Shown piece by piece: positions 42,262 through 50,174 of a DNA stretch of 64,000 nt. Within the stretch, counting starts at the first letter, position 1. Each line of letters begins with the position of its first letter. The notes under the pieces are model-generated. The model was given only the letters and a program-made list of their open reading frames with translations. It ran no database searches and was not told where the DNA came from. Origin of the DNA: Herbidospora cretacea. Lineage in GTDB: Bacteria > Actinomycetota > Actinomycetes > Streptosporangiales > Streptosporangiaceae. The DNA lies in contig NZ_BBXG01000003.1 in the NCBI RefSeq assembly GCF_001570605.1, forward strand, positions 335,252 to 399,251, in the 5' to 3' direction. The translations under genes and the position numbers were made by a program.

Positions 42262-44681
42262 CCACCAAGCTGTTCGGCGAACCGGTCCGCCGCAGGGAGG
42301 ACGCCCGGCTGATCGCCGGGGACGGCCGCTACCTCGACGACCTGGGGGCCGGCGCGCTGGCGGTGGCCTTCGTGCGGTCCCCGCACGCCCACGCCCTCAT
42401 CACCGGCGTCGACGTCGACGACGCGATCGACGTCGAGGGCCTGGTCGCGATCTACACGTGGGAGGACCTGCCGCCCGGCGTCCGCGAGCCGCTGCCGCTG
42501 CTGATCCCCCACCCGGCGCTGACCCACGGCCGGACCGCCTACTGCCTGGCCAAGGACGTCGTGCGGCACGTCGGCGAGCCGATCGTCATGGTCGTCGCGA
42601 CCGACCGGTACATCGCCGAGGACGTCTGCGAGCGCATCCGGGTCTCCTACGAGTTCCGCAAGCCCGTCGTCGGCCTGGAGAACGCCGTCGACGGGCCCCA
42701 CCTGGTCCACGACGACGTGCCCGGCAACGTGGGCGCCCACATGGTCCAGGAGGTCGCCCACCGCGACGGCCGGGCCACCCGCGACGTCATCGCCGCCGCG
42801 CCCCACACGCTGGAGTTCCGGCTCGACGTCGAGCGGTCGGCCTGCATGCCGATGGAGGGCAGGGGCGTGTACGCCCGGTGGGACGCCGACGACCGGTCCC
42901 TGCGCGTCTACAGCTCCACCCAGACGTCCACCAGCGTCCAGATGGCCATCGCGGCCAAGCTCGGGCTGCCGCTGCCCAAGGTCGAGGTCATCGCGCCCGA
43001 CGTCGGCGGCGGGTTTGGCGTGAAGATCGTGCACCCGTGGCCGGAGGAGATCCTCGTGCCGTGGGCGGCCCGGCTGCTGAACCGCGAGGTCAAGTGGACC
43101 GAGGACCGGCGGGAGCACTTCATCTCCTCCGCGCACGAACGGGCGCAGGTGCAGCACGTCAAGGTGGGGTTCGACGACGAGGGCCGCGTCCTCGGGCTCG
43201 ACGTCGAGATCCTGCACGACCACGGCGCCTACACGCCCTACGGCATCATCGTGCCGATCATCACCTCGACGCAGCTGCTGGGGCCGTACAAGATCGGCTC
43301 CTACCGGGTCGAGTTCTTCTCCGTCTACACCAACACCGTGCAGGTCACCCCCTATCGGGGCGCGGGCCGCCCGCAGGGCGTCTTCTGCATGGAACGCACG
43401 ATGGACAAGATCGCCCAGTACCTCGGCAAGGACCGCGCCGACGTCCGGGCCGCCAACTTCATCCAGCCGGACGAGTTCCCCTACGACCAGCAGATGATCT
43501 TCCAGGACGGCCGCCCGCTGATCTACGACAGCGGCGACTACCCCGAGTCCCTGCGCAAGCTGAAGGATTTGATCGGCTGGGACGAGTTCCCGCTCATGCG
43601 GTCGAAGGCCGCGGAGGAGGGCCGCCGCCTGGGCATCGGGATCGGCTGCTACGTCGAGGGCACCGGCGTCGGCCCCTACGAGGGCGGCCACGTCCAGGTG
43701 ACCTCCGACGGGCGGGTCCACGTCTCCACCGGGCTCACCTCACAGGGCCAGGGCCACGAGACCGTGTTCGCCCAGATCGCCGCCACCGAGCTCGGCGTGC
43801 CGATCGAGAAGGTCTCCGTCGTCACCGGCGACACCCGGCGGTTCGGCTACGCCGTCGGCACGTTCGCCTCCCGGGCCGCCGTGATGAGCGGCAACGCCAT
43901 CGCGCTGGCCTGCCGGAAGGTCAAGGAGAAGGCGCTGCGGATCGCCGCCGACGCGCTGGAGGCCGACCCCGCCGACCTGGAGATCACCGACGGGATGGTG
44001 CACGTCGTGGGCGCGCCGAACGCCTCGATCCCGCTGGCCACCGTCGCCGTGCTGTCGAACCCGCTGCGCTACGCCTTCGACGAGGAGGCCAAGCGCGCCA
44101 CCCAGTTCGCCACCGGCGGCAGCATGGACCGGCCCCCGGTCGCCGAGGGCCAGGAGCCGGGCCTGGAGGGCAAGGACTACTACTCGCCGGTGCGCTCGAC
44201 GTTCGCGTCGGGCATGCACGCCGCGATCGTCGAGACCGACCCCGACACGGCCGAGATCAGGATCCTGCGGTACGCCGTCGTCCACGACTGCGGCAAGATG
44301 ATCAACCCGATGCTGGTCGAGGGGCAGATCCACGGCGGCGTCGCCCAGGGCGTCGGCGGGGCCCTCTACGAGAAGATGGTCTACGACGAGCACGGCCAGC
44401 TCCTGAACGCCTCGTTCATGGACTTCCTGATGCCCTACGTCACCGAGATCCCGAAGATCGAGACCGACCATTTGGAGACCCCGTCCCCGCTCAATCCCCT
44501 GGGCATCAAAGGGGCGGGCGAGGCCGGGGTCATCCCGGTCTCCGCCGTCATCGCCGGCGCGGTGGAGGACGCCGAGGGGATCGCGATCGACCGGATGCCG
44601 ATCTCCCCGTCGGACCTCTACGCGCTGCGCGACTCCAGCAGGACCTCCGGAGCGGTCAGCCGCTTGCGGAACACCCAGTAG
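42258..44681 (+). CDS. Molybdenum hydroxylase large subunit (XDH/aldehyde-oxidase family)
   Basis: An 807-residue molybdopterin-cytosine-dinucleotide subunit. Mo-pterin contacts are DVGGGFGVK, the PYRGAGRPQ loop, TSQGQGHETVFAQIA and the catalytic Glu in KGAGEAGVIPVSA. The active-site loop is PYRGAGRP, not the AYRCSFR of true CO dehydrogenase (form I), so this is a hydroxylase of an aldehyde or N-heterocycle. With NCS2 permease and PucR, xanthine/hypoxanthine or a related nucleobase is the likely substrate. Its end overlaps the convergent cydB copy 2 by 64 nt. Confidence 0.9.
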   Translation: MTTKLFGEPVRRREDARLIAGDGRYLDDLGAGALAVAFVRSPHAHALITGVDVDDAIDVEGLVAIYTWEDLPPGVREPLPLLIPHPALTHGRTAYCLAKDVVRHVGEPIVMVVATDRYIAEDVCERIRVSYEFRKPVVGLENAVDGPHLVHDDVPGNVGAHMVQEVAHRDGRATRDVIAAAPHTLEFRLDVERSACMPMEGRGVYARWDADDRSLRVYSSTQTSTSVQMAIAAKLGLPLPKVEVIAPDVGGGFGVKIVHPWPEEILVPWAARLLNREVKWTEDRREHFISSAHERAQVQHVKVGFDDEGRVLGLDVEILHDHGAYTPYGIIVPIITSTQLLGPYKIGSYRVEFFSVYTNTVQVTPYRGAGRPQGVFCMERTMDKIAQYLGKDRADVRAANFIQPDEFPYDQQMIFQDGRPLIYDSGDYPESLRKLKDLIGWDEFPLMRSKAAEEGRRLGIGIGCYVEGTGVGPYEGGHVQVTSDGRVHVSTGLTSQGQGHETVFAQIAATELGVPIEKVSVVTGDTRRFGYAVGTFASRAAVMSGNAIALACRKVKEKALRIAADALEADPADLEITDGMVHVVGAPNASIPLATVAVLSNPLRYAFDEEAKRATQFATGGSMDRPPVAEGQEPGLEGKDYYSPVRSTFASGMHAAIVETDPDTAEIRILRYAVVHDCGKMINPMLVEGQIHGGVAQGVGGALYEKMVYDEHGQLLNASFMDFLMPYVTEIPKIETDHLETPSPLNPLGIKGAGEAGVIPVSAVIAGAVEDAEGIAIDRMPISPSDLYALRDSSRTSGAVSRLRNTQ

Positions 44682-45526
44682 GTCCACGCCTGGTAGGCGA
44701 TGACCCCCGGGAGCGCGAGCAGGCCGATCCACGTGAGGACCGTGAGCGTGTAGGGCGCCGAGGCGGCCGACTCGACCGTGAGGCCGGGCAGCGGCGAGGG
44801 GTGGAGCGCGAGGAAGAGCGCGGCGGTGGTGAGCACGATCGTGACGGCGGTGCAGGCGAACGCCCAGGCCTCCCTGCCCGCCCACACGAGGGCGACCCCG
44901 GCGGCGTAGGCCGCCATCGCCGCGTAGGCGGGCCAGGCGTCCATCCGCCACAGGGCGAACGCGACGACCGGGACGAGGATCACGCCCAGGACCCACGCGG
45001 TCTCGCGGGCGCGGGTCCGCACCGGGCCCCGCGTCTTGAGCGCGACGAACACCGCGCCGTGCACGAGCGCGAGCCCCAGCGACAGCAGCCCGCCCATGAC
45101 GGTGGCGAACGCCGAGCCGAAGAGCACGTTGCCGAAGATCGCCCCCCACAGGAAGGCCGGCAGCACGCTCCCGGTCACGATCGCGGCGTCGACCAGCGGG
45201 ACCTCCCTGGCGCGCACCTTGCCGCGCCACTCCAGCCCGACGCCGCGCACGATCAGCCCGAGCACCACCAGCACGGCGGGCAGGTAGAACGTGCTGAGGA
45301 ACCCGGCGTACCAGGCGGGGAAGGCGGCGAACATCGCGCCGATCGCGGTGACCAGCCACACCTCGTTGCCGTCCCAGACCGGGCCGATGGTCCGGATGAC
45401 CTGGCGGCGCTCGGCCTCGCCGCGGGCCAGGAGGGGCATCAGCGCGCCGACCCCGAAGTCGAACCCCTCCAGGACGAAGTAGCCCGTCCACAGGAAGGCG
45501 ATCACGATGAACCAGAACGTGGTCAT
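44618..45526 (-). CDS. cydB: Cytochrome bd ubiquinol oxidase subunit II, copy 2
   Basis: A 302-residue bd-oxidase subunit. FVLEGFDFGVGALMPLLARG, GPVWDGNEVWLVTAIGAMFAAFPAWYA and the C-terminal QAWTYWVFRKRL match the family. It is shorter than copy 1 (333 residues), lacking part of the central loop. It follows cydA copy 2 by 11 nt on the minus strand. Its 3' end runs 64 nt into the convergent hydroxylase gene. Confidence 0.93.
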   Translation of the reverse strand: MTTFWFIVIAFLWTGYFVLEGFDFGVGALMPLLARGEAERRQVIRTIGPVWDGNEVWLVTAIGAMFAAFPAWYAGFLSTFYLPAVLVVLGLIVRGVGLEWRGKVRAREVPLVDAAIVTGSVLPAFLWGAIFGNVLFGSAFATVMGGLLSLGLALVHGAVFVALKTRGPVRTRARETAWVLGVILVPVVAFALWRMDAWPAYAAMAAYAAGVALVWAGREAWAFACTAVTIVLTTAALFLALHPSPLPGLTVESAASAPYTLTVLTWIGLLALPGVIAYQAWTYWVFRKRLTAPEVLLESRSA

Positions 45527-45537
45527 GTCAGCGCACC

Positions 45538-46953
45538 TCAGTACATCATCGTCGGGACGCGGCGCTTGGTTTCGCCGGCCACGACGGCCGGCACCGGTTC
45601 GTCCGGGCCGGCCTTGACGTGCCGGACCAGCAGGACGATCTCGGCCACCGTCAGCACGCCGTAGACCACGGTGAACAGCGCCAGCGAGATCGCGACCTCG
45701 GCCAGGCTGACGCCGGGGGACACGCTCGCCGCGGTGAGCAGCTCGCCCTGGACGGTCCAGGGCTGGCGGCCGATCTCGCTCAGCAGCCACCCGGAGACGA
45801 TCGCCGCGATCGGCAGCGGCAGCGCGAGCACGCACAGCCGGGCGAACCAGCTCGGCACCGGGCGGGCCTTGCGGCCGCGTCCACGGGTCAGGAACAGCCC
45901 GAGGAGGGCCAGCCCGACCGTGGCCATGCCGAACACGATCATCACGCGGAAGGACAGGTAGACGACCGGCAGGTTCGGCGTGTAGTCGCCGGGGCCGAAC
46001 TGGGCCACCAGCCGCTGGTTGATGTCGTCGATGCCCTGGACGACGGCGTTCGGGTCGTGCGCGGAGAGCAGGCTCAGCAGGTGGGGGACCTCGACCCCCG
46101 GCACCGGCGAGAACGGCGCGCCGGCGGTGTCGTGCCGCAGCCCCTCGGCGGCGGCCAGCTTCATCGGCTGCTGCGTGTGCAGCAGCTGCCCCGACATGTC
46201 CCCGGTCAGGGCGACGACGGCCCCCGCGATCGCCGTCATGACCAGGGCGCCGCGCAGCGCCGCCCGCCACATGTCCGCGGGTCTCCGCATGGGGACGGTC
46301 TCGTCCCGGCGCGGGCGCAGGGTCGCGTTGCGCTCCCGCAGGATCCGGTAACCGGCCACCGCCAGCACGAAGCCGCCCGCCACCACGAACGACCCGGCCA
46401 CCACGTGGGGGACCTGCGCGAGCGCGGTCGAGTTGGTCAGCACCGCCCACAGGTCGGTCATCCTGGCCCGGCCGTCGACGACCTCGTAGCCGACCGGGTG
46501 CTTCATCCAGGCGTTGGCGGCCAGGATGAAATAGGCCGACAGGTTCGACCCGATGACCGCCGCCCAGATCGTGGCCAGGTGGAGCTTCTTCGGCAGCTTG
46601 TCCCACCCGAAGATCCACAGCCCCAGGAACGTCGACTCCAGGAAGAACGCCAGCAGCGCCTCCATGGCCAGCGGCGCCCCGAACACGTCCCCGACGAAGA
46701 TCGAGTACTCGCTCCAGTTCATGCCGAACTGGAACTCCTGCACGATGCCGGTGACCACACCCATGGCGAAGTTGATCAGGAAGAGCTTGCCGAAGAACTT
46801 CGTCAGCGTCAGGTAGTGCTCTTTGCCCGTGCGGTACCACGCGGTCTGCAGACCGGCGACGAACACCCCGAGCCCGATCGTCAGCGGCACGAAAAGAAAG
46901 TGGTAGACGGTGGTGATGCCGAACTGCCACCGCGCCAGGTCCAAAGCCTCCAT
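45538..46953 (-). CDS. cydA: Cytochrome bd ubiquinol oxidase subunit I, copy 2
   Basis: A 471-residue haem subunit. The ligands are visible in TTVYHFLFVPL, AQVPHVVAGS and YLSFRVMIVFG, and GRQPW is present near the C-terminus. The quinol loop is short. By eye it resembles copy 1 in many blocks (ALDLARWQFGITT, GIVQEFQFGM) but differs through the middle, so the two are diverged paralogues rather than a recent duplication. ATG 46953 has GGAGGGGG upstream. A dense cluster of inverted repeats lies just upstream. Confidence 0.94.
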   Translation of the reverse strand: MEALDLARWQFGITTVYHFLFVPLTIGLGVFVAGLQTAWYRTGKEHYLTLTKFFGKLFLINFAMGVVTGIVQEFQFGMNWSEYSIFVGDVFGAPLAMEALLAFFLESTFLGLWIFGWDKLPKKLHLATIWAAVIGSNLSAYFILAANAWMKHPVGYEVVDGRARMTDLWAVLTNSTALAQVPHVVAGSFVVAGGFVLAVAGYRILRERNATLRPRRDETVPMRRPADMWRAALRGALVMTAIAGAVVALTGDMSGQLLHTQQPMKLAAAEGLRHDTAGAPFSPVPGVEVPHLLSLLSAHDPNAVVQGIDDINQRLVAQFGPGDYTPNLPVVYLSFRVMIVFGMATVGLALLGLFLTRGRGRKARPVPSWFARLCVLALPLPIAAIVSGWLLSEIGRQPWTVQGELLTAASVSPGVSLAEVAISLALFTVVYGVLTVAEIVLLVRHVKAGPDEPVPAVVAGETKRRVPTMMY

Positions 46954-46972
46954 GTCCCCCTCCGGAACGCCT

Positions 46973-47025
46973 GAGCTCTACAGGGTGTAGTTCTACTTCT
47001 AGTAGTACTACGGGTTGTAGAGCTC
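46973..47025 (-). promoter_or_regulatory. Operator-like repeat cluster upstream of cydAB copy 2
   Basis: GAGCTCTACA (46973-46982) and TGTAGAGCTC (47016-47025) form perfect outer arms. The AT-rich interior is packed with GTAG/CTAC half-sites, including CTACAGGGTGTAG and AGTAGTACTA. The layout, unusual in this GC-rich DNA, resembles tandem sites for a dimeric repressor of the BlaI/CopY kind (TACA..TGTA cores) and overlaps the expected cydA promoter. Confidence 0.6.
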
Positions 47026-47304
47026 GAAGCCCCGAAGTACTGCGATCTTCGTCACATGACGTGGCGGGACCGGGATCCGGAGCTCTCCCAACCTCCGGAT
47101 CCCGGTGCTCACAACCCCCGTTGCGTCTCCGAGAATGCCGCCCCGGGTGTCCCGGCCGACAGGGACGCACGCCCCGTCTTCACGGGATTTCCTCGCTCAC
47201 CCAATCTGGCGTAACCGGGGCGGGCCGGGCGTCCGCCGTCAGGCTGATCGGCCGGTACCCCGCGCGGATGAGACGTCCCGCTCACGGCTCCGCCCAGCCG
47301 TTCC
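47026..47304. other. Gene-free interval with one strong hairpin
   Basis: No credible gene lies here. The only clear structure is a 12-bp perfect stem, CGGGATCCGGAG (47071-47082) with CTCCGGATCCCG (47093-47104), loop 10 nt, without a T-tail. Its role as a terminator is unproven because the flanking genes read away from it on one side. The rest, 47105-47304, shows nothing I recognise. Confidence 0.5.
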
Positions 47305-48132
47305 TCACGAAGTGGCGGGGAGGAGTTCGTCCAGGTAGGCGCCGAGGTCGCCGAAGGTGAAGCCGCGCTTCTCGATCTTCTTCACCAGCCGGGTGAAGTC
47401 CCGCTCCAGCGGCGGCCGGAAGTGCAGGAGCAGGATGTCGCCCGGATAGAGCTTCTTGTCCGGGACCTGGTAGGCGATCCGGGCGTTCGCCTGGACCGAC
47501 GCCGTCCACAGCACCAGCGCTTTGAGCCCGCACCTCTCGGCCGCCGTCAGCGTCGCGGCGTTGTACGACCCGAAGGGCGGCCGGAACAGCTCGGGCTTCC
47601 TGCCGACGTGCCCGCCGATCGCCTTGGAGGCCCCGCAGATCTCCGCCCTCTGCCCCTCCGGGCCGAGCGTGCGCAGGTCGGGATGGGTGAGCGTGTGGTT
47701 CTCGATCGCCACGCCCAGGTCCTTGAAGTAGGGCCAGCCGCCCGCCCCGACGTACTTCCAGCCCGGCCCGGAGTCCGGTACTTCCTCGGCCTCGACGGCG
47801 TCGCGGGTGGCGAAGACGGTGATGGGGATCCCGCGCTCGCGGACGATCCGGGCGAACCCCGGGTCCTGCTCCCAGCCGTCGTCGATGGTCAGGAAGACGA
47901 CTTTGCGCTTCGTGGGGACGCTGCTGACGACGGGGAACCCGCCCCGCTTCATCCGGGTGACCTCGCCGGGCCGGGGCAGTCCGCTGGGCGCAGGCGCGGG
48001 GGAGGGCGACGGCGGCGCGGCGGGAGAGACGGCGGGAGACGCGGGGGCGGCCTTCGGCGGAGGGGCGGCCCCGGGGGCCGCGCAGGCGCCCAGCACGAGG
48101 GCCGGCAGGATGATCGCTAGGGCCTGGCGCAT
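47305..48132 (-). CDS. Lipoprotein polysaccharide deacetylase (NodB domain)
   Basis: A 275-residue predicted lipoprotein. The signal MRQALAIILPALVLGAC ends in the lipobox LGAC (Cys17), followed by a Pro/Ala-rich tether to about residue 60. The NodB domain has VVFLTIDDGWE (catalytic Asp pair), NHTLTHPDL (metal histidines), RPPFGSYN and the C-terminal LLLHFRP. It would deacetylate peptidoglycan or another surface glycan outside the membrane. It stands alone, ahead of an AT-rich interval. Confidence 0.9.
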   Translation of the reverse strand: MRQALAIILPALVLGACAAPGAAPPPKAAPASPAVSPAAPPSPSPAPAPSGLPRPGEVTRMKRGGFPVVSSVPTKRKVVFLTIDDGWEQDPGFARIVRERGIPITVFATRDAVEAEEVPDSGPGWKYVGAGGWPYFKDLGVAIENHTLTHPDLRTLGPEGQRAEICGASKAIGGHVGRKPELFRPPFGSYNAATLTAAERCGLKALVLWTASVQANARIAYQVPDKKLYPGDILLLHFRPPLERDFTRLVKKIEKRGFTFGDLGAYLDELLPATS

Positions 48133-48418
48133 GGGGCGTCATCCTAGCCTCCGCCGATCGGAACCCCGGCTTCGTGGCTCCTGGGTGATGCTTTGCTGAC
48201 GGCGGACTTCTGCGCTGATGCATTTCTCCATGCCAATAGTGGAATATCGCGTTATGGATTCGTATTGGAACTCCAGCATGCCGTGGATAGGGCACTTCTT
48301 TGGGAATGGCGACCTTTAATATTTGACGCGTCCCGCCCTGTCGAGATCCGAAATCGCAGGGGCATACTCGTAGACGAAAGCCTGGACCGTTCCTTGGAAG
48401 ACCGCGAAGGAGGCCGTC
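48133..48418. other. AT-rich intergenic interval
   Basis: This 286-nt stretch is visibly less GC-rich than its surroundings (for example TTTAATATTTGACGCG near 48317). It contains the promoters of the divergent deacetylase gene and of the following two-gene module. I see no gene in it. The composition fits recently acquired DNA or a long regulatory region. Confidence 0.45.
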
Positions 48419-48670
48419 ATGGTCGTACACGCGCGAGTGGTTCATTCGCAGGGGCAACCGGTGGTCCGTCCGCGCACGCCGGCCGATCCCGAGCCGGTCG
48501 ACGACGACTCGGGCAGCTTCATCCTCGACGACGAGGAGTTCGCCGCCGCGAAGCAGCAGGCCCTCGACTCGCTGGGCCTGACCTATGAGCAGCTCGCCGA
48601 GCAGGCCAGGGAGCGGCGGTTCTCCTCCTTCGAGGCCAGGAAGGTCTGGCTCTTCTTCAAGGAAGGCTGA
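48419..48670 (+). CDS. Small acidic protein, first gene of an unknown two-gene module
   Basis: An 83-residue soluble protein. The N-terminal half is Pro/Val-rich and disordered (RVVHSQGQPVVRPRTP); an acidic patch (DPEPVDDDSG) leads to a helical C-terminal half with EEFAAAKQQALDSLGLTYEQ. ATG 48419 has GAAGGAGG upstream. Size, disorder plus helix, and a larger partner gene immediately downstream recall an antitoxin-like protein, but I do not recognise the family. The downstream partner overlaps it in another frame. Confidence 0.65.
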   Translation: MVVHARVVHSQGQPVVRPRTPADPEPVDDDSGSFILDDEEFAAAKQQALDSLGLTYEQLAEQARERRFSSFEARKVWLFFKEG

Positions 48671-49331
48671 GCTCAAGCAGGCCGAGGCCACCGGCAGGGC
48701 CTTCGCCGACCGGCTCGAACAGCTGCTCAACACCACCATCTGCAGCAACGTCAAGCTCGGCGTGGCCGTCTCCGCCGCCGACGCCCCGATGGTGCGCATC
48801 GGCTTCGGGGTCACTCGGAAATCACTGCTCACCGCGGACTTTCCGGTGAGCGTGGCGGGACGGCCTCGGGTCTACATGGACCTCAGCTACCGCATGTTCC
48901 TCGACCTCTCCACGGGCCGGCTGCGCATGGTGGCGAGTGCGATCGCGATCAGCGCGGCTGACGAGAACCGGTCCCGGCTGTGTCACTGGGATTACGAGCG
49001 GGACAAAGATCGGGGTTATCCCGATGCCCACCTGCACATTCATGGCAAATCGGACGCAGAGATATTCTGGCGTCCTCGCCTTGTCAATCCAGGTCTGGAC
49101 AATCTGCATTTTCCGGTGGGTGGCCGTCGGTTCCGGCCGACCCTCGAAGACGTGATCACCTTCCTCGTCCGCGAGGGGATCTGCGAGGGCCGCGACGGCT
49201 GGTGGGAGAGGGTCGACTCCAGCCGGGCCGAATACGAACGGCAGCAGCTCGGGGCGGCGATCCGGTGCGACGAGGACGGGGCCGTCAGGTGGTTGCGGGA
49301 TCTCGGTTACGGGGTCACGCCGCCCGCCTGA
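48585..49331 (+). CDS. Uncharacterised protein, second gene of the module
   Basis: A 248-codon frame whose protein-like part begins near residue 27 (ELKQAEATGRAFADRLEQLL) and ends RCDEDGAVRWLRDLG. A His-rich DAHLHIHGKSDAEIFW is followed by LHFPVGGRRFRPTLEDVITF. No standard start lies between ATG 48585, which is 86 nt inside the previous gene, and about 48760. The first 26 codons look like out-of-frame sequence (Ser/Pro/Arg/Gly). So either initiation is at the overlapping ATG, or the two frames are joined by a +1 shift near 48660. GC content dips around 49000-49100. Function unknown; a toxin-like partner is one possibility. Confidence 0.6.
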   Translation: MSSSPSRPGSGGSPPSRPGRSGSSSRKAELKQAEATGRAFADRLEQLLNTTICSNVKLGVAVSAADAPMVRIGFGVTRKSLLTADFPVSVAGRPRVYMDLSYRMFLDLSTGRLRMVASAIAISAADENRSRLCHWDYERDKDRGYPDAHLHIHGKSDAEIFWRPRLVNPGLDNLHFPVGGRRFRPTLEDVITFLVREGICEGRDGWWERVDSSRAEYERQQLGAAIRCDEDGAVRWLRDLGYGVTPPA

Positions 49332-49477
49332 GTGAGGTCCGGGCGTTTACGCTGTGATCGTCGTCCTGCGCGGTTCGTGTACTTCTGCACGCTGGTCCCG
49401 CTCCCGGGCGGCAGATGTTGCCGTACTCGCCGATCGCCTGGATTCCCTAGTGTGCTCGGCAACCGAGGGAGGTGGCC

Positions 49478-50140
49478 GTGAAGGTCGTGGGCAGTGCCCT
49501 GATCGGGGCGGAGCGGTGGAAGGTCTGGACGGCCCTGCAGGATCCCGCCGTGCTGGTGCGGACCATTCCCGGCTGTCAGCGTCTCGAGGCGGTCGGGGAC
49601 GACGTCTACACGATGACGGTCTCGGCCGGGGTGGCCTCCATCAAGGGGGTCTACCAGGGGGAGGTCGCGCTGACCGAGCCGAAGGAGCCCGAGACGTTCG
49701 TGCTCAAGGGGCGGGGCCAGGGCGCTCCCGGGACGGTCGACGTGACGGTGAACGTGCGGCTGACCGAGGAGGACGGCGCGACCCGGGTCGACTACGACGC
49801 CGACGCCGTCGTGGGCGGGATGGTCGGCGGGGTCGGGCAGCGCATGCTCACCTCGGTGGCCAAGAAGATGGCGGGGGAGTTCTTCGCCGCCGTCGAGAAG
49901 GACATCTCGGCCGTGCCGGCGGTGTTCCCCGGCGCGCCGTCTCCCTTGGAGGGGGAGGAGCCTCGGCGGGGGATCGCGTCGCAGCGCATGGGCGTGTTCA
50001 CCCGAGGTGACGAACTGCCCCCCCGGCCTCGTGAGGGTGTCCGCGCGTGGCCGGTCCTGGCCGCTTTCGGGATGGGCGCCGGGATCGCCCTGGGAAGCGC
50101 CGTCATCGGGTGGCTTCTCGGACGTGCGAAGAAACGGTAG
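49478..50140 (+). CDS. CoxG/SRPBCC-family protein with C-terminal membrane anchor
   Basis: A 220-residue protein. Residues 1-145 form a CoxG-like SRPBCC fold (GAERWKVWTALQDPAVLVRTIPGC, VASIKGVYQGEVALTEP, GMVGGVGQRMLTSVAKKMAGEFF). The C-terminal 25 residues are a membrane span (VLAAFGMGAGIALGSAVIGWLLG) followed by RAKKR, as in CoxG proteins that tether molybdenum hydroxylases to the membrane. The hydroxylase operon is 5 kb away, so a partnership is only a guess. The GTG at 49478 has GGGAGG 5 nt upstream. Confidence 0.87.
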   Translation: MKVVGSALIGAERWKVWTALQDPAVLVRTIPGCQRLEAVGDDVYTMTVSAGVASIKGVYQGEVALTEPKEPETFVLKGRGQGAPGTVDVTVNVRLTEEDGATRVDYDADAVVGGMVGGVGQRMLTSVAKKMAGEFFAAVEKDISAVPAVFPGAPSPLEGEEPRRGIASQRMGVFTRGDELPPRPREGVRAWPVLAAFGMGAGIALGSAVIGWLLGRAKKR

Positions 50141-50161
50141 CGATCGGGCGATCTTTGGGCG

Positions 50162-50167
50162 TACGTT
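50162..50167 (+). promoter_or_regulatory. -10 box for a leaderless mRNA
   Basis: TACGTT ends 7 nt before the ATG at 50175, and there is no ribosome-binding site between, as expected for leaderless transcription. Confidence 0.5.
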
Positions 50168-50174
50168 GGTGCGC

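Noticed and set aside
42258-44681. Carbon monoxide dehydrogenase large subunit
   Set aside because: The loop reads PYRGAGRP rather than the AYRCSFR of CO-oxidising form I enzymes, and the neighbours are PucR and a nucleobase permease.
47071-47104. Insertion-sequence end suggested by the perfect 12-bp inverted repeat
   Set aside because: There is no transposase remnant and no flanking direct repeat; a simple hairpin explains it.
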